The translations under genes were made by a program, and so were the position numbers. This document shows, piece after piece, positions 28,898 to 39,896 of a DNA stretch of 40,930 bases; position 1 is the stretch's first letter; every line of letters begins with the position of its first letter. Location of the stretch: contig JAFIFR010000004.1 in the NCBI GenBank assembly GCA_020831935.1, positions 1 to 40,930 on the forward strand, in the 5' to 3' direction. The notes beneath the pieces were generated by a model, which saw only the letters and a list, made by a program, of their open reading frames with translations, was not told where the DNA came from and ran no database searches. This DNA is from Alkalimonas sp. (lineage in GTDB: Bacteria > Pseudomonadota > Gammaproteobacteria > Enterobacterales > Alteromonadaceae).

Positions 28898-29839
28898 CTA
28901 ACCCCTTAGCCCCAATGCTTCAGGGAAAGGCTGCAGGTAGGTTTGTGCAGCCAGGTAAGGGTGTTCAAAGCGTGATAAATGATGCTGCAATAAAGTAATG
29001 GGTGCCATCAATGGCAGGTGCCCCAGCCGAAAGCGGTCGATTAAACTACTGAGCTCCTGCCGCTCCTTGCTGGATAAATGCTTTTTGAAAAAGCCCTGCA
29101 GGTGCTGCAGCACATTGGCGTGAGTTTTTCGGCTGCAAGCTTGCTTGAGCGCATGCATCAAGTCCTGCAAGTAACGCTGCTTTAATTCTTCAGGTTCAAA
29201 CAATTTTGCTTGTGCCACCAGGCGTCCCAGTTCACGGTAGGCCGATGGGCTGTGCGCCATTACCAAAAACTTATAACGGCTGTGAAAAGCAACCAGAGCG
29301 CCGACACTGAAGCCGTCGCGGCAGAGTTGTTGGTAGTCGTGGCAGGCAAAAATACGGGTGATAAAATTCTCCCGCAACATCGGATCATGCAATCGGCCAT
29401 CTTCTTCAACTGGCAGCCAGGGATAACGCTGCATCAACTGTCGGGTAAAAAGCCCAACCCCGGCTTTACCCAGCTGATGGCCCTGCTCATTAAAAAGACG
29501 CACCCGCTCCATGCCACAGCTGGGTGATTTGGCACAGACAATAAAACCTGCCAAGGCGGACATGGCAGGCAGAGCTTGCTCTGTGAATTGGTGCATGGCA
29601 TCGGTATGATCAATGCTGGCATCGTTCACTTGAACCAGATGAATGTCACCCTGTGTTTTTTTCATCAGCCGGATAGCCGGCCTGGGAGTCCCCAGCCCTA
29701 TGGCATTCTCCGGACAAACCGCCTGATAGCGGACATAGGGTTGCAACTGACTTAAACAAAACTCGGACGCTTTGTGACCGCCGTCGTAACGAACTTTTTG
29801 CCCCAACAAACAGGCACTGATGCCAATGGCTAACTGCAT
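28898..29839 (-). CDS. DUF523-DUF1722 fusion protein (TudS-like/YbgA-like)
   Basis: ISACLLGQKVRYDGGHK, VCPENAIGLGTPRPAIRL, CAKSPSCGMERVRL (DUF523 cysteines), then YKFLVMAHSPSAYRELGRLVA...LLQHHLSRFEHPYLAAQTYLQPFP (DUF1722/YbgA). Confidence 0.9.
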   Translation of the reverse strand: MQLAIGISACLLGQKVRYDGGHKASEFCLSQLQPYVRYQAVCPENAIGLGTPRPAIRLMKKTQGDIHLVQVNDASIDHTDAMHQFTEQALPAMSALAGFIVCAKSPSCGMERVRLFNEQGHQLGKAGVGLFTRQLMQRYPWLPVEEDGRLHDPMLRENFITRIFACHDYQQLCRDGFSVGALVAFHSRYKFLVMAHSPSAYRELGRLVAQAKLFEPEELKQRYLQDLMHALKQACSRKTHANVLQHLQGFFKKHLSSKERQELSSLIDRFRLGHLPLMAPITLLQHHLSRFEHPYLAAQTYLQPFPEALGLRG

Positions 29840-29970
29840 GGTAAACACTCACGGTCATGGATAGATTTCGATACAGTCACGGCAAGGCTCTGGATCAACA
29901 AATACCAGAAAATAAATGCCTTTGTTGCTTTATTGAACAAGCCAGGTGGGATGGTGCCGCAACTATAAAA

Positions 29971-29998
29971 GCAAAGCCCTGACAAGTCAGGGCTTTGC
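29971..29998 (-). terminator. Rho-independent terminator of the pheST-ihfA transcript
   Basis: Perfect 13-bp stem GCAAAGCCCTGAC-AA-GTCAGGGCTTTGC followed on the minus strand by TTTTATAG, just past the ihfA stop. Confidence 0.85.
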
Positions 29999-30007
29999 TG
30001 CGTGCAA

Positions 30008-30304
30008 TCAGAGCTTGCTGGTGCCTTCTTCCACCCTGGACTTAAGCTTTTGTCCCGGACGAAAGGTGACCACACAGCGGGCAGAGATAGGAATATCTTC
30101 ACCGGTTTTGGGGTTACGCCCCGGCCGCTCATTTTTGACACGGAGATCAAAATTACCAAAGCCAGACAACTTCACTTGTTCGCCAGCTTCCAGCGCTGAG
30201 CGGATTTCTTCAAAAAAAGCTTCTACGATAAGTTTGGCATCGCGCTTACTGATACCGAACTTGGTAAATAAACGCTCCGCAATATCTGCTTTGGTCAGTG
30301 CCAT
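30008..30304 (-). CDS. ihfA: Integration host factor subunit alpha
   Basis: [88 protein letters not shown]. Confidence 0.98.
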   Translation of the reverse strand: MALTKADIAERLFTKFGISKRDAKLIVEAFFEEIRSALEAGEQVKLSGFGNFDLRVKNERPGRNPKTGEDIPISARCVVTFRPGQKLKSRVEEGTSKL

Positions 30305-30306
30305 GG

Positions 30307-32694
30307 TTAATCCCTCAGCGTTGCATTGAACTCGTCTTTCAGCGCCGCTACCACCTGATCAACAACCTGCTGGATGTCTTTATCCTCAAGGGTTCGCGCA
30401 CTATCCTGTAACGTCAAAGCGATGGCAAGCGACTTGCAGCCTTCTGCCACTCCCTGCCCGCTATACACGTCAAATAATTTTAGGCCAACCAGTTGATTTC
30501 CGCCAACTTTTTTTATAGTAGCAAGAATGTCAGCAAAACGCACATCGGATTTGACCACAATGGCTAAATCCCGACGGTTGGCTGGGTAGCGCGATAGCTC
30601 CTGGCTTTGCACGATGGCTCGCTCTCCAAGTGCGACCAGCTCCAACTCAAACAAGTAGCACTCACCTTTAATACCGAGCTTGCGCTTCGCTTCCGGGTGC
30701 AAGGCACCAAGCCAGCCGACATGCTGGCCCTGGCATCGCACTTCGGCGGTCTGGCCGGGATGCAAAGCACTGTGCTCGGCCGGCACAAATTCAAAACGCT
30801 CGCTATCGGAGCTGGTTGCCAACACCGCTTCCAGATCGCCTTTGGCATCAAAAAAGTCATAGGGACGCTCGGTCAGGTTCCAATGCCCCTGCCCCAGGCT
30901 CCCGACCAACACACCGCCCAGTACCGCAACCTGACGAACACCATTGTCAGCAGTCGTATCCGGCACAAACTTCAAGCCAGACTCAAACAGCCGCAACTGC
31001 AATTGCTGGCGATTTTGATTGGCCAGCACCGTTTGCAACAGACCAGGCCAGGTGCTCAGTCGCATGGCCGACATATCCACTGAAATCGGATTTGGCAACA
31101 CCAAAGCTTCGCTGCCGGGATACAGCAACTGCTGCACTTTCGGATCGACAAAACTGTAAGTAATGGCTTCCTGATAGCCCCGGTCGACCAGCAGTTGGCG
31201 CAAGCGACTGAGCTGAATTTCAGCTTCAGAAAACCGCCGCATGGTCAGGTGCGCAGTGGGGGCTTCATTGGGAATTTGGTTGTAACCATAGACTCGCGCC
31301 ACTTCTTCAATCAAGTCTTCCGCAATGGCCAAATCAAATCGCCAGGACGGCGTTTGCACCAACCAGCCATCGTCGGATGGTTGAACGTCCAATCCCAGCT
31401 GACGCAAAATGCGCTCGACAGTATCCGGCGCAATGGTGACACCCAGCAATTTGTTCAACTGCCTGGCCGTTAGCTGAATGCTGTTGGCTTGTGGCAAGTG
31501 AGCTTCACTAACGGACTCCACCACTGGTCCGGCTTCGCCTCCAACAATATCCAGCAACAAGGCTGTCGCGCGTTCCATTGCCTGACGCTGCAAAGCAGGA
31601 TCAACTCCACGCTCATAACGGTGGGAGGCATCGGTATGCAGGCCATACTGCCGGGCCTTACCCGCCATGGCGTTTGGCGCGAAAAAGGCGCTCTCCAGGA
31701 AAATATCGCAGCTTTTTTCAGTGACACCGCTGTGCAGCCCCCCAAAAATACCGGCCATGGCCAGTGGCTTCTGCTGATCGGCAATCAGCAAAGTCCCTGC
31801 GAGCAGACTGACTTCGGAGCCATCCAACAGCACCATTTTTTCGTCTGGCCTGGCGTAGCGCACCTGAATATCACCATCAATTTTTGCCAGATCAAAGGCA
31901 TGCATTGGATGCCCCAACTCCAGTAATACATAGTTGGTGACATCCACCACCGGGTCAATCGAGCGAACTCCTGAACGGCGCAATTTTTCGACCAGCCAAA
32001 GCGGACTGGCAACGCCAGGGTTAATGTTGCGGATAACCCGACCCAAATAACGTGGGCAAGCCTCGGCGGCCTCTAACTGGATTTGACGCTGCTCATCGTG
32101 TACCGGTGGCACCGCCGCATAAACCGGTGCTGTGAAGTCCATCGCATTCAAGGTAGCAACTTCACGCGCCAACCCCAGTAAGCCAAGGCAGTCAGCCCGA
32201 TTCGGCGTTAAGTCCACTTCGATGGTGACATCGTCCAACTGCAAATACTGACGAATGTCCTGTCCAACAGGCGCATCGACAGGAAGCTCAACAATGCCAT
32301 CCGACTCCTCGGCCATGCCAAGCTCAGATAAGGAACACAACATCCCCATCGAAGGTTGACCACGCAGCTTGGCTTTTTTAATTTTGAAATCACCAGGCAG
32401 TACTGCACCCACTTTTGCAACGGCGACCTTCAGGCCAAGGCGGCAGTTGCTGGCGCCACAGACAATATCCAAAGGCGTTTCATCCCCGACATCGACCTTG
32501 GTCACTTGCAACTTATCGGCATCGGGGTGTTGAGCACAGGCAATCACCTCGCCGACCACCACACCACTGAACTGACCAGCAACCGGTGTCACCGCATCCA
32601 CTTCCAAACCGGCCATCGACAATTGCTCAGACAGCGCCTCGGTGCTTACTGCCGGATTGACCCATTCACGTAACCAACTTTCACTAAACTTCAT
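30307..32694 (-). CDS. pheT: Phenylalanyl-tRNA synthetase beta subunit
   Basis: 795 aa full-length Phe[36 protein letters not shown]..., B3/B4 and FDX-ACB-like C-terminus ([15 protein letters not shown]). Confidence 0.98.
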   Translation of the reverse strand: MKFSESWLREWVNPAVSTEALSEQLSMAGLEVDAVTPVAGQFSGVVVGEVIACAQHPDADKLQVTKVDVGDETPLDIVCGASNCRLGLKVAVAKVGAVLPGDFKIKKAKLRGQPSMGMLCSLSELGMAEESDGIVELPVDAPVGQDIRQYLQLDDVTIEVDLTPNRADCLGLLGLAREVATLNAMDFTAPVYAAVPPVHDEQRQIQLEAAEACPRYLGRVIRNINPGVASPLWLVEKLRRSGVRSIDPVVDVTNYVLLELGHPMHAFDLAKIDGDIQVRYARPDEKMVLLDGSEVSLLAGTLLIADQQKPLAMAGIFGGLHSGVTEKSCDIFLESAFFAPNAMAGKARQYGLHTDASHRYERGVDPALQRQAMERATALLLDIVGGEAGPVVESVSEAHLPQANSIQLTARQLNKLLGVTIAPDTVERILRQLGLDVQPSDDGWLVQTPSWRFDLAIAEDLIEEVARVYGYNQIPNEAPTAHLTMRRFSEAEIQLSRLRQLLVDRGYQEAITYSFVDPKVQQLLYPGSEALVLPNPISVDMSAMRLSTWPGLLQTVLANQNRQQLQLRLFESGLKFVPDTTADNGVRQVAVLGGVLVGSLGQGHWNLTERPYDFFDAKGDLEAVLATSSDSERFEFVPAEHSALHPGQTAEVRCQGQHVGWLGALHPEAKRKLGIKGECYLFELELVALGERAIVQSQELSRYPANRRDLAIVVKSDVRFADILATIKKVGGNQLVGLKLFDVYSGQGVAEGCKSLAIALTLQDSARTLEDKDIQQVVDQVVAALKDEFNATLRD

Positions 32695-32709
32695 GTCAAT
32701 CGATCCTGC

Positions 32710-33720
<1,011 letters not shown>

Positions 33721-34425
33721 TCATTCATCGTCAGCCAGCACGGCTTTGACAAATGGAATGGTAATTTTCCGTTGATGGACAATACTGGCTTGATCCAGCG
33801 TGTCCAAAATGGCCAGCAAAGCACGAATATCGCGTTGCTGACGGTTCAGTAAATAACGTGCCACATCACTGCTTAATTCCATACCACGAAGATGGGCTTT
33901 GTGTTGCAGCAGCTGCTGTTTGTCGGCATCACTTAGCAGCCGCAATTGAAAACTGGTGCAGGCCTGCAGTCGTGATACCAAATCCGCCAATTGAAACCCC
34001 AGTTGCGCAGGAGCCTGATTCGCGACGATGATCAGACAATGGCCTTGCTCGGCCATACGATTGTACAAATCAAAGACCGCGGTTTGCCAACTCAGATCGG
34101 TGGCAATGGCCTGAATGTTATCCAAGCAGACCAGGTCAAGATGCTCTAGATCGTCCAGCACCCGGGCATCCAGTTGTTGCCAATGCTCCAGAGCCAACAA
34201 CTGGCTGGTCAGGCCCATTTCCTGCGCCTGGACGCAGGCGGCATAAAGTAAATGCGATTTACCACAACCACTGGCCCCAAACAAATACAAAGGGGCCTTG
34301 CCCGTAGGCTGAGCTAAATACTGCCGGATATAGTCAACCGCAGGATGTGGGGAAGGACTAAAAAAGCTGTCCAGGGTTTCATCTTCCGGCAAGGTAACCG
34401 GCAAGGTAAATTGCGTTGGCTGCAT
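33721..34425 (-). CDS. hda: DnaA regulatory inactivator Hda
   Basis: 234 aa DnaA-AAA+-like: PLYLFGASGCGKSHLLYAA, LVCLDNIQAI, DLYNRMAEQGHCLIIVANQAPAQLGFQLADLVSRLQACTSFQL; no DnaA domain IV. Confidence 0.93.
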   Translation of the reverse strand: MQPTQFTLPVTLPEDETLDSFFSPSPHPAVDYIRQYLAQPTGKAPLYLFGASGCGKSHLLYAACVQAQEMGLTSQLLALEHWQQLDARVLDDLEHLDLVCLDNIQAIATDLSWQTAVFDLYNRMAEQGHCLIIVANQAPAQLGFQLADLVSRLQACTSFQLRLLSDADKQQLLQHKAHLRGMELSSDVARYLLNRQQRDIRALLAILDTLDQASIVHQRKITIPFVKAVLADDE

Positions 34426-35538
34426 CTAGCGACGTTCGTAATGCAAACGGATAGGCTCAGAGCCCGCCGGAGCCCGCAAACTGAAACTTTCCACACTCTG
34501 GTTACTTAGGAGGCTAAGCGATGGCTCCAATGCAACCAGCTGCAGCCACTCCTCTTGCGCAATGGCCAACCGCAAATTGACCCGCAAGTTGGTTGCATCC
34601 CGTTGTTTTATATCAACCTGCCCGACACCTGGGAAACTTTCCAGCAACCGCTGCAGTCGCACCCAATCCGACCAGTCGTCAACCCCGGAAATACTCAGTT
34701 CAAGCGGCTCACTTTGCGTCAGGTAACGCACTGCATAACGCTGAGCAAGCTGAGCCGCCAATCCATCAATCATCTTGGCTGCCACCTCAACCGGATCTTG
34801 GCCCGTCAGTTCAAAACGCTCGACCCGCCCCTGGTGATCAAGCTGCCAAAACAGCTGATGAGTCAGGCCTTGCTCTGTGTTGCTGGCACTCAGCTGCACC
34901 GTGACAATCAAATCGGGCTGATAGCGCGCACTGGCAGTGCGAATTTGCTGCCAGAAACCCGCCCAAACATCGGTCTCGTTCAGGTTGAGCAAATCCTCCA
35001 TGTCGTACAAAGGCCAGATCAGCGGCAAAAGGTGTTGCTGTGCCTGCTGTTGCATGGCGGCCACCAGTTCGTGTTGCCGCTGGCTGACAAAGCGGCGCTC
35101 AGAATCCTCTTGCTGCACCAGCCAAATCAACACCTGAGGGCGTCGGGTATCCCAAATAAGCAACTGCTGCTCACGAAAGAGTTGTTGGATTTTTTCCTGA
35201 TCAATCAGTACCCGAACTTTCGGCCCTTGTTCAGTGCGAATGGCTTCAAATTGCTTGACGTAGGTATTGGCGCGTTGCCGCTCTTGTTGCACCACGGGGT
35301 GCGACAACACATCGGGATCGGCCGCTATACGACGAATGACTTGCTCAAAGGCTTCACGCTGCCACTGTTGGCGTGTCTGCTCAGCAGGCACCTCAGCGGT
35401 ATAGAAAGGACTGGCAACCGAGGCTGAGACTGGCAGCATCAATATCAAGCACAGTACGAGTCCGAACAGCAAGCTGTTAAGCCCGGGAAGCCATGCTGAG
35501 TACTGTGCTGGATGCAGACGGGTCATCGGTTGCCTCAT
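34426..35538 (-). CDS. DUF2066 family protein with signal peptide
   Basis: Signal-like N-terminus, YTAEVPAEQTRQQWQREAFEQVIRRIAADPDVLSHPVVQ; precedes hda on the same strand. Start uncertain among nearby Met codons. Confidence 0.75.
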   Translation of the reverse strand: MRQPMTRLHPAQYSAWLPGLNSLLFGLVLCLILMLPVSASVASPFYTAEVPAEQTRQQWQREAFEQVIRRIAADPDVLSHPVVQQERQRANTYVKQFEAIRTEQGPKVRVLIDQEKIQQLFREQQLLIWDTRRPQVLIWLVQQEDSERRFVSQRQHELVAAMQQQAQQHLLPLIWPLYDMEDLLNLNETDVWAGFWQQIRTASARYQPDLIVTVQLSASNTEQGLTHQLFWQLDHQGRVERFELTGQDPVEVAAKMIDGLAAQLAQRYAVRYLTQSEPLELSISGVDDWSDWVRLQRLLESFPGVGQVDIKQRDATNLRVNLRLAIAQEEWLQLVALEPSLSLLSNQSVESFSLRAPAGSEPIRLHYERR

Positions 35539-35547
35539 ACGTGATAA

Positions 35548-35566
35548 AGCCACCAAATTGGTGGCT
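35548..35566 (-). terminator. Probable rho-independent terminator of purC
   Basis: AGCCACC-AATTT-GGTGGCT followed on the minus strand by TTATC, immediately after the purC stop. Confidence 0.65.
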
Positions 35567-35572
35567 CAGAAG

Positions 35573-36289
35573 TTAATCCAGGGGAACACCCAAACGTTGG
35601 GCTACTTCTTCGTAAGCTTCCACCACGCCCCCAAGCCCCTGCCGAAAGCGATCTTTATCGAGTTTTTTACGGCTGGTTTTGTCCCACAAGCGACAGCCAT
35701 CGGGAGAGAATTCATCACCAAGTACAATTTGGCCGTTAAAGACACCAAACTCCAGTTTAAAATCAACCAGCAGCATGCCCGCGTCATCAAACAGCGTGCT
35801 CAGCACCTCATTGACCCGCAGCGTGAGACGTTTCATCTCGGCCAATTGTTCAGCAGTAGCCCAACCAAAAGACACCACATGCGACTCATTGATCATAGGA
35901 TCATGCAAGGCATCATTTTTCAAAAACAGCTCGAAGGTTGGCGGGGTCAGTGCCATGCCTTCTTCAACGCCTAAGCGCTTGACCAAAGAGCCTGCAGCAA
36001 AGTTTCGAACCACACACTCAACCGGAATCATCGCCAGCTTCTTCACCAGCACTTCGTCATCAGCCAGCAAGGCTTCAACTTGCGTCGGGATCCCGGCCTG
36101 CTCCAGCTTTTGCATAATGAAAAAGTTGAATTTATTATTCACCATGCCTTTGCGGGCCAGCTGCTCGATACGCTCACCATCAAAGGCCGAAGTATCGTTT
36201 CGAAAATGCAGGATCAATTTGTCTGCATCGGTGGTGTGGTAAACGGTTTTGGCTTTACCACGGTACAATTCGGTTGTTTTATGCGTCAT
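35573..36289 (-). CDS. purC: Phosphoribosylaminoimidazole-succinocarboxamide synthase
   Basis: [107 protein letters not shown]. Confidence 0.97.
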   Translation of the reverse strand: MTHKTTELYRGKAKTVYHTTDADKLILHFRNDTSAFDGERIEQLARKGMVNNKFNFFIMQKLEQAGIPTQVEALLADDEVLVKKLAMIPVECVVRNFAAGSLVKRLGVEEGMALTPPTFELFLKNDALHDPMINESHVVSFGWATAEQLAEMKRLTLRVNEVLSTLFDDAGMLLVDFKLEFGVFNGQIVLGDEFSPDGCRLWDKTSRKKLDKDRFRQGLGGVVEAYEEVAQRLGVPLD

Positions 36290-36318
36290 CTGCAACTCCG
36301 GCCTGAGCAAAATTTCAG

Positions 36319-36345
36319 GGCGCAAAGTATACGAGGCTTTGCGCC
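36319..36345. repeat. 9-bp inverted repeat between bamC and purC
   Basis: GGCGCAAAG-tatacgagg-CTTTGCGCC; ATTTT lies 4 nt downstream on the minus strand, so it may be a weak terminator or attenuator. Confidence 0.55.
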
Positions 36346-36372
36346 AATCTCAAATCACTTTTTTAGCAATGC

Positions 36373-37419
36373 TTACAGCTCAATGCCTGCTTCTGCTATG
36401 GCTGCCAACAATACCGGTTCCATCTCAGCTAACGTTGCCTCTGTCAGCACCTGACCAGCCGCATCCCGGAAGCTAATGCTGGTTTGTTGCTCAACCCGAC
36501 TTAACACCACTTGGTAACTGCCTTCAGCGATGGGCAACACCGGCTTGGTGTTGCGGCGGAATACCCGGGAAAAAATGCCCGGGCGAGGCTTACGGTAATT
36601 CAGGTAGTAAGTGGAGGTGGAGCGGTTTAAGTCCGTCACGGCCAAGCTGAGCTCATCAAACAAAGATTCAAGCTGGGTCCAGACGACCTCAAGGCTCTGT
36701 TCGGATAAAAATGATGGAGCACCATTGCCATCTTGCGCCAGTTCCAGGCTGCTGTCACTTGGACGACTGCGCCGTAACTGCGCTTGCCTGAATTCATCAG
36801 CACCAATAAAGGCGGTGAAACGGTTTAAAAAAGCCGCCTCCTCACGCTTTACGCCAGTTACCAATAGAGACGCATCTTCCTCGAAATATTGATGCTCAAG
36901 CATTTCAACCAAGACAGCAATGCTACGACCATGTGGTCGAGGCTCCATACTTACCCGAAACTTTGCCTGCTGCTGTGGCTGTTCAGATTTCCAAAACCAG
37001 GCCCCTTTGGTTCGCGTTTGAACCACCCAGCCGGTGGTCCAAACCAGTTCATCTGCCTGCTGGTAGCTGATACCTTGCTCATTAAAAAACGCGCTAAGCT
37101 TGCTTTCTAAATATGGCTGCAGATCACCACTGTAATCATTGCGATCAAACCAGATCCTTGCTTTGGTCTCCTCTTCATCAACCCGACTGCTGGCTGAGAG
37201 TGGAACAACCAACCCCGGAGGCTTGGTATCGACCAACTGCTTCGATGCACGAACCTCTGGAATATCGAATTGCGCGGGTTGCGGTGGCATACTAAGATGC
37301 GCAGGAACCTGAAGCGGCTGACTTGCAATCGGCTCTTGTTCTGCTTTGGGTGAAGAGAAGATGGAGCAGCCACTAAGTAGCAGGCTGGCAATGATACAAC
37401 TGGTTACCGAATAATGCAC
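36373..37419 (-). CDS. bamC: Outer membrane protein assembly factor BamC
   Basis: Lipobox LLLSGCSIF, conserved WTTGWV / YYLNYRKPRPGIFSRVF-like C-terminal repeat; immediately downstream of dapA. Confidence 0.92.
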   Translation of the reverse strand: MHYSVTSCIIASLLLSGCSIFSSPKAEQEPIASQPLQVPAHLSMPPQPAQFDIPEVRASKQLVDTKPPGLVVPLSASSRVDEEETKARIWFDRNDYSGDLQPYLESKLSAFFNEQGISYQQADELVWTTGWVVQTRTKGAWFWKSEQPQQQAKFRVSMEPRPHGRSIAVLVEMLEHQYFEEDASLLVTGVKREEAAFLNRFTAFIGADEFRQAQLRRSRPSDSSLELAQDGNGAPSFLSEQSLEVVWTQLESLFDELSLAVTDLNRSTSTYYLNYRKPRPGIFSRVFRRNTKPVLPIAEGSYQVVLSRVEQQTSISFRDAAGQVLTEATLAEMEPVLLAAIAEAGIEL

Positions 37420-37430
37420 CTGGTAAACTC

Positions 37431-38312
37431 CTAAAAATCAATACTGGCGTGTTCTAATGCTTGTTCGATACCGGCTTGGTGAATTGGTTCCAGCGTCGTC
37501 AAGGGTAGGCGAACAAAATCAGAGGTAATGAGCCCCATATGGGCAAGTGCCCACTTAACAGGGATGGGGTTGGCCTCAACGAACAACTCCTGATGCAATG
37601 GCTGCAGTTGAGCGTCCAGACTGCGGCACCGATCGGCATTCTGCACTGCAGCAGCCTGCACAACGGCAGCAATCTGAGCCGGTGCCACATTGGCCGTCAC
37701 TGAAATGACGCCATGACCCCCGGCCAGCAAAAACTCTGCACTGCTGCCATCATCGCCACTAAATAAAGCAAAGTCAGCCGGGCAGCAGTCTTTTAAATCC
37801 TGCAACCGCTCCAATGAACCGGTAGCTTCTTTGATACCGACAATATTCGGTACTTTGGCAAGCTCTGCCACAGTTTCCGGCAGTAAGTCGACCGCCGTGC
37901 GGCCAGGCACATTGTACAATAGAATAGGCTTATCGGTCGCGGCAGCAATGGCTTCAAAGTGCAGCTTCATGCCCTTTTGCATTGGCTTGTTGTAGTAAGG
38001 CGTTACGGTTAAAAAGCCATCGACAGGCAAGTTTGCCAACAGCCTGGTTTTGTCGACCGCAGCTTTGGTACTGTTGGCACCATTGCCGACAATGACCGGA
38101 ATGGCACCCGCCACTTGCTGACAGACTGCCTTGACAATGGCAATCTGTTCATCCTGCTCCAGCGTAGCGGCTTCAGCTGTAGTACCAAGCACCACCAAGC
38201 CGTCGGTTCCGGCTTCCAAATGAAAGCGAACCAATCGCTCCAAGCTGGCAAAATCAATCTCACCCGATGCCAGCATGGGGGTGATCAAAGCCACATAACT
38301 GCCTTTCAACAT
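37431..38312 (-). CDS. dapA: 4-hydroxy-tetrahydrodipicolinate synthase
   Basis: MLKGSYVALITPML, LVVLGTTAEAATL, GNGANSTKAAV, VTPYYNKPMQKGM, LYNVPGRTAVDLLPET, GIKEATGS, FSGDDGSSAEFLLAGGHGVISVTANVAP. Start set at the internal ATG. Confidence 0.97.
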   Translation of the reverse strand: MLKGSYVALITPMLASGEIDFASLERLVRFHLEAGTDGLVVLGTTAEAATLEQDEQIAIVKAVCQQVAGAIPVIVGNGANSTKAAVDKTRLLANLPVDGFLTVTPYYNKPMQKGMKLHFEAIAAATDKPILLYNVPGRTAVDLLPETVAELAKVPNIVGIKEATGSLERLQDLKDCCPADFALFSGDDGSSAEFLLAGGHGVISVTANVAPAQIAAVVQAAAVQNADRCRSLDAQLQPLHQELFVEANPIPVKWALAHMGLITSDFVRLPLTTLEPIHQAGIEQALEHASIDF

Positions 38313-38411
38313 GCGCAAAATATCCCACACTCTCTCAAATTCGTTTCGGGCGCCTATGTTAAAGACTGCGCCTCTTAAACACAAGGTTCGCTTGAAAACA
38401 TCTGACAGCTC

Positions 38412-38490
38412 TAAGGCGTGTTGACCTTTGCCGTTTGTTTTTGCAGCTGCTTGGCTGGTATTTATACAAGGCAAAGATCAACACGCCCTA
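38412..38490. mobile_element. Candidate MITE-like element with 21-bp imperfect terminal inverted repeats
   Basis: TAAGGCGTGTTGACCTTTGCC (38412-38432) and GGCAAAGATCAACACGCCCTA (38470-38490) are inverted with 19/21 matches; 37-nt spacer; TA at both ends; no internal ORF. Confidence 0.55.
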
Positions 38491-38555
38491 CATTCGCATG
38501 ACAGTAAGCAGTGTTATGGTACACTTAGCCACCATTTTTACGGACAGGATCTGTC

Positions 38556-39077
38556 ATGACGCAACATCTGGTGGTGACAGCCATTGGTACCGACCGTACG
38601 GGTCTGGTAAGCCAACTGGCAAGGCTGGTCACCGATTGTCAATGCAATATACTCGACAGTCGCATGGCTATTTTTGGTCATGAGTTAACCTTTATCATGT
38701 TACTGGCCGGTGACCCCAGTGCCATCAGTCGCGTGGAACATCTGCTCCCTAGCCTGGGCCTGGAGCTGGATTTGCTGACCATGATGAAACGCACGCCAGC
38801 ACATGAGCTCCCGCCGGTGGCCAGTCACGCTGTGCTGAGCTATCAGGGACCAGACAAGGTTGGAACCTTGCGTGCTATAACCGCCTTGCTGGCCCAACAT
38901 CAGGTCTCCATCACAGCTTTACGCTCCAAAACCGTTACCAAAGATGATGGCCAGTGGATGGAAGCCAGCATGACGTTGCAGTTTTTGCACGACTACCCGG
39001 TCTCAGAGATCAAACAAGCAGTGATGCAGTTGCTGCACCAGCTGCAGCTCAGTGGCGAATTCAGTGCTCAAATTTAA
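38556..39077 (+). CDS. gcvR: Glycine cleavage system transcriptional repressor-like (GcvR), two ACT domains
   Basis: HLVVTAIGTDRTGLVSQLARLVTDCQCNILDSRMAIFGHELTFIMLLAG...YQGPDKVGTLRAITALLAQHQVSITALRSKT; located beside dapA as in E. coli. Confidence 0.9.
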   Translation: MTQHLVVTAIGTDRTGLVSQLARLVTDCQCNILDSRMAIFGHELTFIMLLAGDPSAISRVEHLLPSLGLELDLLTMMKRTPAHELPPVASHAVLSYQGPDKVGTLRAITALLAQHQVSITALRSKTVTKDDGQWMEASMTLQFLHDYPVSEIKQAVMQLLHQLQLSGEFSAQI

Positions 39078-39097
39078 CCCCTAACAAGGAACCTCCG

Positions 39098-39868
39098 ATG
39101 ATTCCAAAGCTTCCAGAATTGAATGTACAGGGCAAGGTGTCCACGGAAGAGTGGCAGCTACGGCTGGATTTAGCTGCCTGTTATCGGCTGGTGGCGCATT
39201 TTGGTTGGGACGATTTAATCTACACCCACTTGTCGGCCCGGCTGCCTGGCACCGATCACTACCTGGTCAATGCCTTCGGCCTGGCCTTTGACGAAGTCAC
39301 AGCCTCCAATCTGGTCAAGGTCGACCTGGCTGGCAAGATCCTGAATGACACCCCTTTTCAGATCAATCCAGCTGGCTTTACCATACACAGTGCCATCCAT
39401 GAGGTGCGTGAGGATGCGCACTGTGTCATTCATTTGCACACCCCGGCGACCATCGCCGTAGCCAGTGTCGAAGGCGGCTTGCGCCCCTTAAGCCAGTACT
39501 CCATGTTTTCATTGCCCTCTTTGTCTTACCATCACTACGAAGGCCTGGCGGTGAATGCAGAGGAGAAAGCCAGGCTGCAAACAGACCTGGGCCAGAACAA
39601 TCATCTACTGTTGGTCAATCATGGTGGTTTAACGGTTGGGCCCACAGTAGGCGATGCTTTTATGCGGATGTACGATTTGCAACGTGCCTGCGAGATTCAG
39701 CTGTTGCTGCAAAGCAGCGGTCAGAAAATCATCGAAGTTCCGCAAGCCATTCAGGATGGTATTTACCAGCAAGCCAAGGTAGTGCATAGTGGCAGTACAG
39801 GCGGCCAGAAGGCCTGGCCTGCCATGTTACGCAAAGCCTGGCGACTGGATCCTGGCTTTGCCCGTTAA
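39098..39868 (+). CDS. Class II aldolase/adducin family protein
   Basis: LAACYRLVAHFGWDDLIYTHLSARLPG...FTIHSAIHEVREDAHCVIHLHTPATIAVAS...HHYEGLAV...LLLVNHGGLTVGPTVGDAF. Confidence 0.93.
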   Translation: MIPKLPELNVQGKVSTEEWQLRLDLAACYRLVAHFGWDDLIYTHLSARLPGTDHYLVNAFGLAFDEVTASNLVKVDLAGKILNDTPFQINPAGFTIHSAIHEVREDAHCVIHLHTPATIAVASVEGGLRPLSQYSMFSLPSLSYHHYEGLAVNAEEKARLQTDLGQNNHLLLVNHGGLTVGPTVGDAFMRMYDLQRACEIQLLLQSSGQKIIEVPQAIQDGIYQQAKVVHSGSTGGQKAWPAMLRKAWRLDPGFAR

Positions 39869-39896
39869 TCAGGTTTCTGCTTTAAAAGGAAGCGCT

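Noticed and set aside
34555-35427. 290-aa plus-strand ORF
   Set aside because: Antisense to the DUF2066 gene; no recognisable domain or RBS; typical shadow ORF.
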